Shown here piece by piece: positions 16,038-17,678 of a stretch of DNA of 17,678 nt. The stretch comes from Leptospiraceae bacterium (GTDB lineage: Bacteria > Spirochaetota > Leptospiria > Leptospirales > Leptospiraceae). The DNA lies in assembly GCA_027485405.1 (NCBI GenBank), contig JAIXRB010000150.1, positions 1 through 17,678 on the forward strand, written 5' to 3'. The translations under genes and the position numbers were made by a program. The notes beneath the pieces are model-generated. The model saw nothing but the letters and a program-made list of their open reading frames with translations. It searched no databases and was not told the origin of the DNA. The stretch's first letter is position 1; every line of letters starts with the position of its first letter.

Positions 16038-16182
16038 AACATCTTTTCTAGCTTAGCTTCTATATTCGAAATCCTTTGTTTGTTGGCGGCACGATCAGCT
16101 TTCAACTCTGAATTCTCTTCTTCGTGACCATTGATTTTGTCATTGCCGTTAGTTTGTGAGTGAAGCTTGTTAGTTTTTTCAT
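15992..16182 (-). pseudogene. small coiled-coil protein gene ending YAKK, frameshifted at start
   Basis: Leftwards from ATG 16182 (with AAGGA well placed upstream) the first codons ATG AAA AAA lead after one frame to a stop at codon 27. Inserting one A into the six-A run opens a clean frame of 63 residues: MKKTNKLHSQTNGNDKING, then a charged stretch with ENSELKADRAANKQRISNIE and a coiled-coil-like IEAKLEKMLVAMDRQ, ending IGTYAKK. The span is 191 bases, one short of 64 codons. I infer a single-base deletion, or translation by slippage, in the A-run. The product is not a family I recognise. The last 46 bases are repeated exactly at the right window edge, and the last 21 bases, with one mismatch, after the second toxin gene. 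Confidence 0.55.
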
Positions 16183-16271
16183 GTTGGGTTCCTTGTTGTT
16201 AGATTAGTGGGGAAAAGGGAGATTCCTGCATTCCCTCCTAGGATTCGTTTTTTTTTGGCGATGAAATGGAT

Positions 16272-16299
16272 TTGACAAAAAGAGAAAAAGATTAAAGAT
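16272..16299 (+). promoter_or_regulatory. promoter of toxin-antitoxin pair 2, predicted leaderless
   Basis: TTGACA at 16272-16277 lies 34 bases before ATG 16306. The -10 is weak (AAAGAT at 16294-16299). The segment aligns with the promoter of pair 1: TTGACAAAA, an A/G-rich spacer, ATTCT, then TTATG. The start of transcription is expected at or beside the ATG. Confidence 0.45.
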
Positions 16300-16305
16300 T
16301 CTCTT

Positions 16306-16542
16306 ATGAATCCAGAAGAGTTACTGAGAAGAGTGACAATTGATTCCTCAATTTGCCATGGAAAGCCTTGTATCAGGGGCATGCGCTGGCCTGTAGAGGT
16401 AATTTTGGATATGCTTTCCTCAGGAATGAGCCAGGAACAAATTCTTTCTGAACACTCAGAGTTGGAAAAGGAGGATTTTCTTGCGGTCTTCCATTTTCTT
16501 AAGCTTGTAACTTCGGGTAATTTTCTAAAAGACGTGGCATAG
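16306..16542 (+). CDS. DUF433 antitoxin, pair 2
   Basis: This 78-residue DUF433 protein has the same core as pair 1, HGKPCIRGMRWPVEVILDML, then SSGMSQEQILSEHSELEKED. The two antitoxins are clearly homologous but diverged through most of their length, so the pairs are not a recent duplication. It should bind and neutralise the DUF5615 toxin that follows. The stop TAG shares its last base with the toxin's GTG start. The gene begins 124 bases to the right of the broken coiled-coil gene and diverges from it. No Shine-Dalgarno sequence precedes the ATG. Confidence 0.85.
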   Translation: MNPEELLRRVTIDSSICHGKPCIRGMRWPVEVILDMLSSGMSQEQILSEHSELEKEDFLAVFHFLKLVTSGNFLKDVA

Positions 16543-16898
16543 TGAAGTTTCTTTGTGATGTCCATATTTCATATTTCTTTTCGAAGTATTTGATCGAATG
16601 CGGGTTTGATTCGATTCATGTAAATTTTATCCTAAATAGGTGGCATTCGCAAGATTCCGAAATTTCGGAATATGCCGATAAGAATGATCTGATCCTTATA
16701 ACAAAAGATATGGATTTCAAAAACTCACATTTCCTTTTGAGTAAACCGAGGAAACTAATCAGGATAGTTCTTGGAAATATATCCAATGAAGATCTAGTCA
16801 ATTTATTCAATAAGCATCTCACTATCATAAAAGACCTCGCAGTAAATTCAAAATTTTATCTGGAAATTTCTAAATCTTCAACTTACTTTGTAACCTAA
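16542..16898 (+). CDS. DUF5615 PIN-like toxin, pair 2
   Basis: This 118-residue homologue of the toxin of pair 1 starts with GTG overlapping the antitoxin stop by one base. It begins MKFLCDVHIS (Asp6), has acidic residues in SQDSEISEYAD (Asp38, Glu40, Glu43) and the motif TKDMDF (Asp56, Asp58), the conserved PIN-like metal site. It is therefore probably a functional RNase-type toxin. The second residue of the usual DAN motif is changed (DVH), as in several family members. Its stop codon directly abuts the reverse-strand stop of the next YAKK frame, with no intervening base, so the two genes converge at zero distance. Confidence 0.82.
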   Translation: MKFLCDVHISYFFSKYLIECGFDSIHVNFILNRWHSQDSEISEYADKNDLILITKDMDFKNSHFLLSKPRKLIRIVLGNISNEDLVNLFNKHLTIIKDLAVNSKFYLEISKSSTYFVT

Positions 16899-16919
16899 TC
16901 ACTTCTTCGCATAAATCCC
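16899..16919. repeat. short related copy of the repeat end
   Basis: These 21 bases match the first 21 bases of the 46-base repeat except for one A/G difference, and they encode GIYAKK-stop leftwards. Beyond this point similarity fades. Confidence 0.75.
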
Positions 16920-17057
16920 CACATTCTCAGCCGTGTAATTCGTAGCATTTGAATTGCCCTTTGTCCAATTGGGAATACTATCCACGGCAGAGCCTAAGCA
17001 ATAAACCTCGTAGTCACAAAGCCAATGGAAAATAATGATGATTGCATTGAGGTTCAT
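16899..17057 (-). CDS. possible small gene or C-terminal fragment ending YAKK
   Basis: A leftward open frame ends NVGIYAKK, matching the end of the coiled-coil gene in its last six codons (YAKK and neighbours), with the DNA identical at 20 of 21 positions. I give the frame from ATG 17057 (52 residues); it remains open up to 17240, but the longer version would overlap the promoter of the next rightward operon and has unlikely composition. Upstream of the shared end the sequence (for example SAVDSIPNWTKGNSNATNYT) is unrelated to the coiled-coil copy. It may be a truncated gene whose tail was joined to different DNA. Its ribosome site is poor. Confidence that it is expressed is low. Confidence 0.3.
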   Translation of the reverse strand: MNLNAIIIIFHWLCDYEVYCLGSAVDSIPNWTKGNSNATNYTAENVGIYAKK

Positions 17058-17203
17058 TCTGGGGAAACCGCCTAATAATTCTGAATGGAACGCAAACCAT
17101 ATGCCTTTAGGAAGTAGAGAAATATGAAAAAGCAAAGTGGGACATAGTCGATAAGTGTTGAAAACTAATTGACAATGTCTACTGAAAAGATAATCTTTTT
17201 CAC
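17058..17203. other. spacer without a convincing gene
   Basis: This spacer is A+T-rich. It contains an extra TTGACA (17169-17174) with TAATCT 16 bases downstream, which may be an upstream tandem promoter for the small membrane operon, and an eight-codon start-to-stop stretch after GGAAG that looks like a chance or decayed leader. Nothing else is supported. Confidence 0.3.
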
Positions 17204-17231
17204 TTGACAATTTAGTAATTTTGAGTAAACT
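17204..17231 (+). promoter_or_regulatory. promoter of the small membrane operon, predicted leaderless
   Basis: Perfect TTGACA (17204-17209), a 16-base spacer and TAAACT (17226-17231) stand 35 bases before ATG 17239. The transcription start would fall on or next to the start codon. The geometry is the same as in front of both toxin-antitoxin pairs. Confidence 0.5.
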
Positions 17232-17238
17232 CATCTTC

Positions 17239-17400
17239 ATGGGGATTTACTTTCTTTTTTTTGTAACTTTAACAATTGGTTGTTCGATCTTTGTAATTTT
17301 TTCTGTGTTAAGAAGAAATCTTTATAAAGATTTGCATCAGGAGTTACACAAGTTAGAAGGACGCCTACATACCTTGGAACATCCTTCCCAAGGAAAATAA
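17239..17400 (+). CDS. small single-span membrane protein
   Basis: This 53-residue product has one N-terminal hydrophobic helix (about residues 4-25, IYFLFFVTLTIGCSIFVIFS), a short RR turn, then a polar heptad-like stretch LHQELHKLEGRLHTLE. The cysteine at residue 15 is not in a good lipobox, so I read it as a bitopic inner-membrane protein with a cytoplasmic coiled coil. I do not recognise a family. A strong promoter precedes it, and it overlaps the next gene by one base (TAATG), so the two form an operon. Its position in the array, where the other units are toxin-antitoxin pairs, makes a role as part of a membrane toxin system or phage-type lysis pair conceivable, but nothing in the sequence proves this. 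Confidence 0.55.
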   Translation: MGIYFLFFVTLTIGCSIFVIFSVLRRNLYKDLHQELHKLEGRLHTLEHPSQGK

Positions 17401-17573
17401 TGTCAACCATCGATAAGACTTTGGTGATTCTTTGCGCTCTTTTTATCGGGTTCGGAATCGCTTTATTGCAGACATATGATGTCTTTCGATCTGTAGCCGA
17501 TGTTTTAGTCACTGTAACAGGAATTGCAAGCTTTCTCCTGGCAATCCTAGAATTCTTCCGAAAAAAAGAATAA
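17400..17573 (+). CDS. small two-span membrane protein
   Basis: This 57-residue product has two hydrophobic segments (about residues 7-24 and 33-50) joined by a short polar loop TYDVFRS, and a basic end FFRKKE. AAGGA lies about eight bases before the ATG, inside the end of the preceding gene. The start shares one base with that gene's stop. The size, hairpin topology and charged tail resemble holins and small membrane toxins in form only; no family motif is recognised. An imperfect hairpin (17602-17628) follows the stop without a T-run, and then the third YAKK gene end on the opposite strand. Confidence 0.55.
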   Translation: MSTIDKTLVILCALFIGFGIALLQTYDVFRSVADVLVTVTGIASFLLAILEFFRKKE

Positions 17574-17601
17574 TTCATATCGATTATATTCACAGCCAAT
17601 A

Positions 17602-17628
17602 GGTGCTGTATTCCAAGGAACAGGACCC
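17602..17628. other. imperfect hairpin after the membrane operon
   Basis: GGT-CTG-TTCC can pair with GGAA-CAG-ACC around a two-base loop, with a G-G mismatch and a two-base bulge. A run of C, not T, follows, so it is not a classical intrinsic terminator. It may still protect a transcript end or serve as a folded site next to the repeat. Confidence 0.3.
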
Positions 17629-17632
17629 CCCT

Positions 17633-17678
17633 TCACTTCTTCGCATAAGTCCCGATCGACTGCCTATCCATAGCAACC
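17633..17678 (-). repeat. 46-base direct repeat, copy 2: 3' end of another YAKK gene, cut by window
   Basis: This copy is identical to 15992-16037 up to the last base of the window, so the true repeat is longer. Leftwards it encodes VAMDRQSIGTYAKK and stop. It presumably belongs to a second copy of the coiled-coil gene whose body lies outside the window; whether that copy has the intact A-run cannot be seen. Confidence 0.85.

Noticed and set aside
15976..16060. Integron attC-like site at the shared gene ends
   Set aside because: I looked for paired RYYYAAC/GTTRRRY core sites and an imperfect long stem around the YAKK ends and found none shared by the three copies; no integrase gene is visible in the window.
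16170..16182. Programmed -1 frameshift site
   Set aside because: The six-A run is in frame as AAA AAA CTA, which does not give the X-XXY-YYZ heptamer in the zero frame, and no downstream stimulatory hairpin was seen. A simple indel or phase variation fits better.
17237..17599. Leftward frame of 120 codons opposite the membrane operon
   Set aside because: It is the mirror of two overlapping rightward genes with a promoter and a ribosome site, and its composition (basic, no motif) is that of an antisense frame.
1..17678. CRISPR array, tRNA or rRNA genes
   Set aside because: No regularly spaced repeats, no cloverleaf or T-loop pattern and no rRNA-like stretches were recognised by eye.

Overview
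The window looks like chromosomal DNA of a spirochaete, most probably a Leptospira of the saprophytic type. This is an inference. The supporting points are moderate A+T content, long lipoproteins with an LSC or VGC lipobox, a very large LamG/NHL lipoprotein, the pairing of FecR-like and DUF1566-like lipoproteins, and many weak or non-ATG starts. No rRNA, tRNA, CRISPR array or insertion sequence is visible.

Region 1 (1-6182) is read leftwards. A probable arsenosugar operon comes first in transcription order: a CxxC peroxidase-like protein, then the radical SAM enzyme ArsS, then an overlapping multi-pass membrane protein that resembles a GT-C glycosyltransferase. After a 90-base gap follow three tightly coupled membrane genes: a FAD2/DesB-like fatty acid desaturase, an Nramp-related transporter lacking the usual metal-binding motifs, and an NhaC-type Na+/H+ antiporter cut by the left window edge. 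Upstream of the arsenosugar genes lies the wreck of an AAA_14/DUF4143 ATPase. A good promoter with an inverted repeat over its -10 lies at the edge of that wreck.

Region 2 (6453-15294) encodes cell-envelope proteins. A rightward gene of about 5.9 kb encodes a lipoprotein with six beta-sandwich repeats, two CHB_HEX-like modules, an NHL-type propeller and four LamG-like domains. It converges, with overlapping stop codons, on a leftward outer-membrane-barrel candidate. A coupled pair follows: a DUF1566-like lipoprotein and a FecR-domain lipoprotein with a long charged coiled coil.

Region 3 (15295-17678) is an accessory array and the most unusual part. Three rightward units follow one another: a DUF433/DUF5615 toxin-antitoxin pair, a second diverged pair of the same type, and a two-gene operon of tiny membrane proteins. 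Each unit has a TTGACA box 34-36 bases before its first ATG, which predicts leaderless mRNAs. Each unit is followed by the 3' end of a leftward reading frame ending in YAKK-stop. Two of these ends are identical over at least 46 bases and run into the right window edge. One of the leftward genes appears broken by a single base in an A-run at its start. The layout suggests a cassette-like island held by addiction modules and able to change by recombination between the shared ends.
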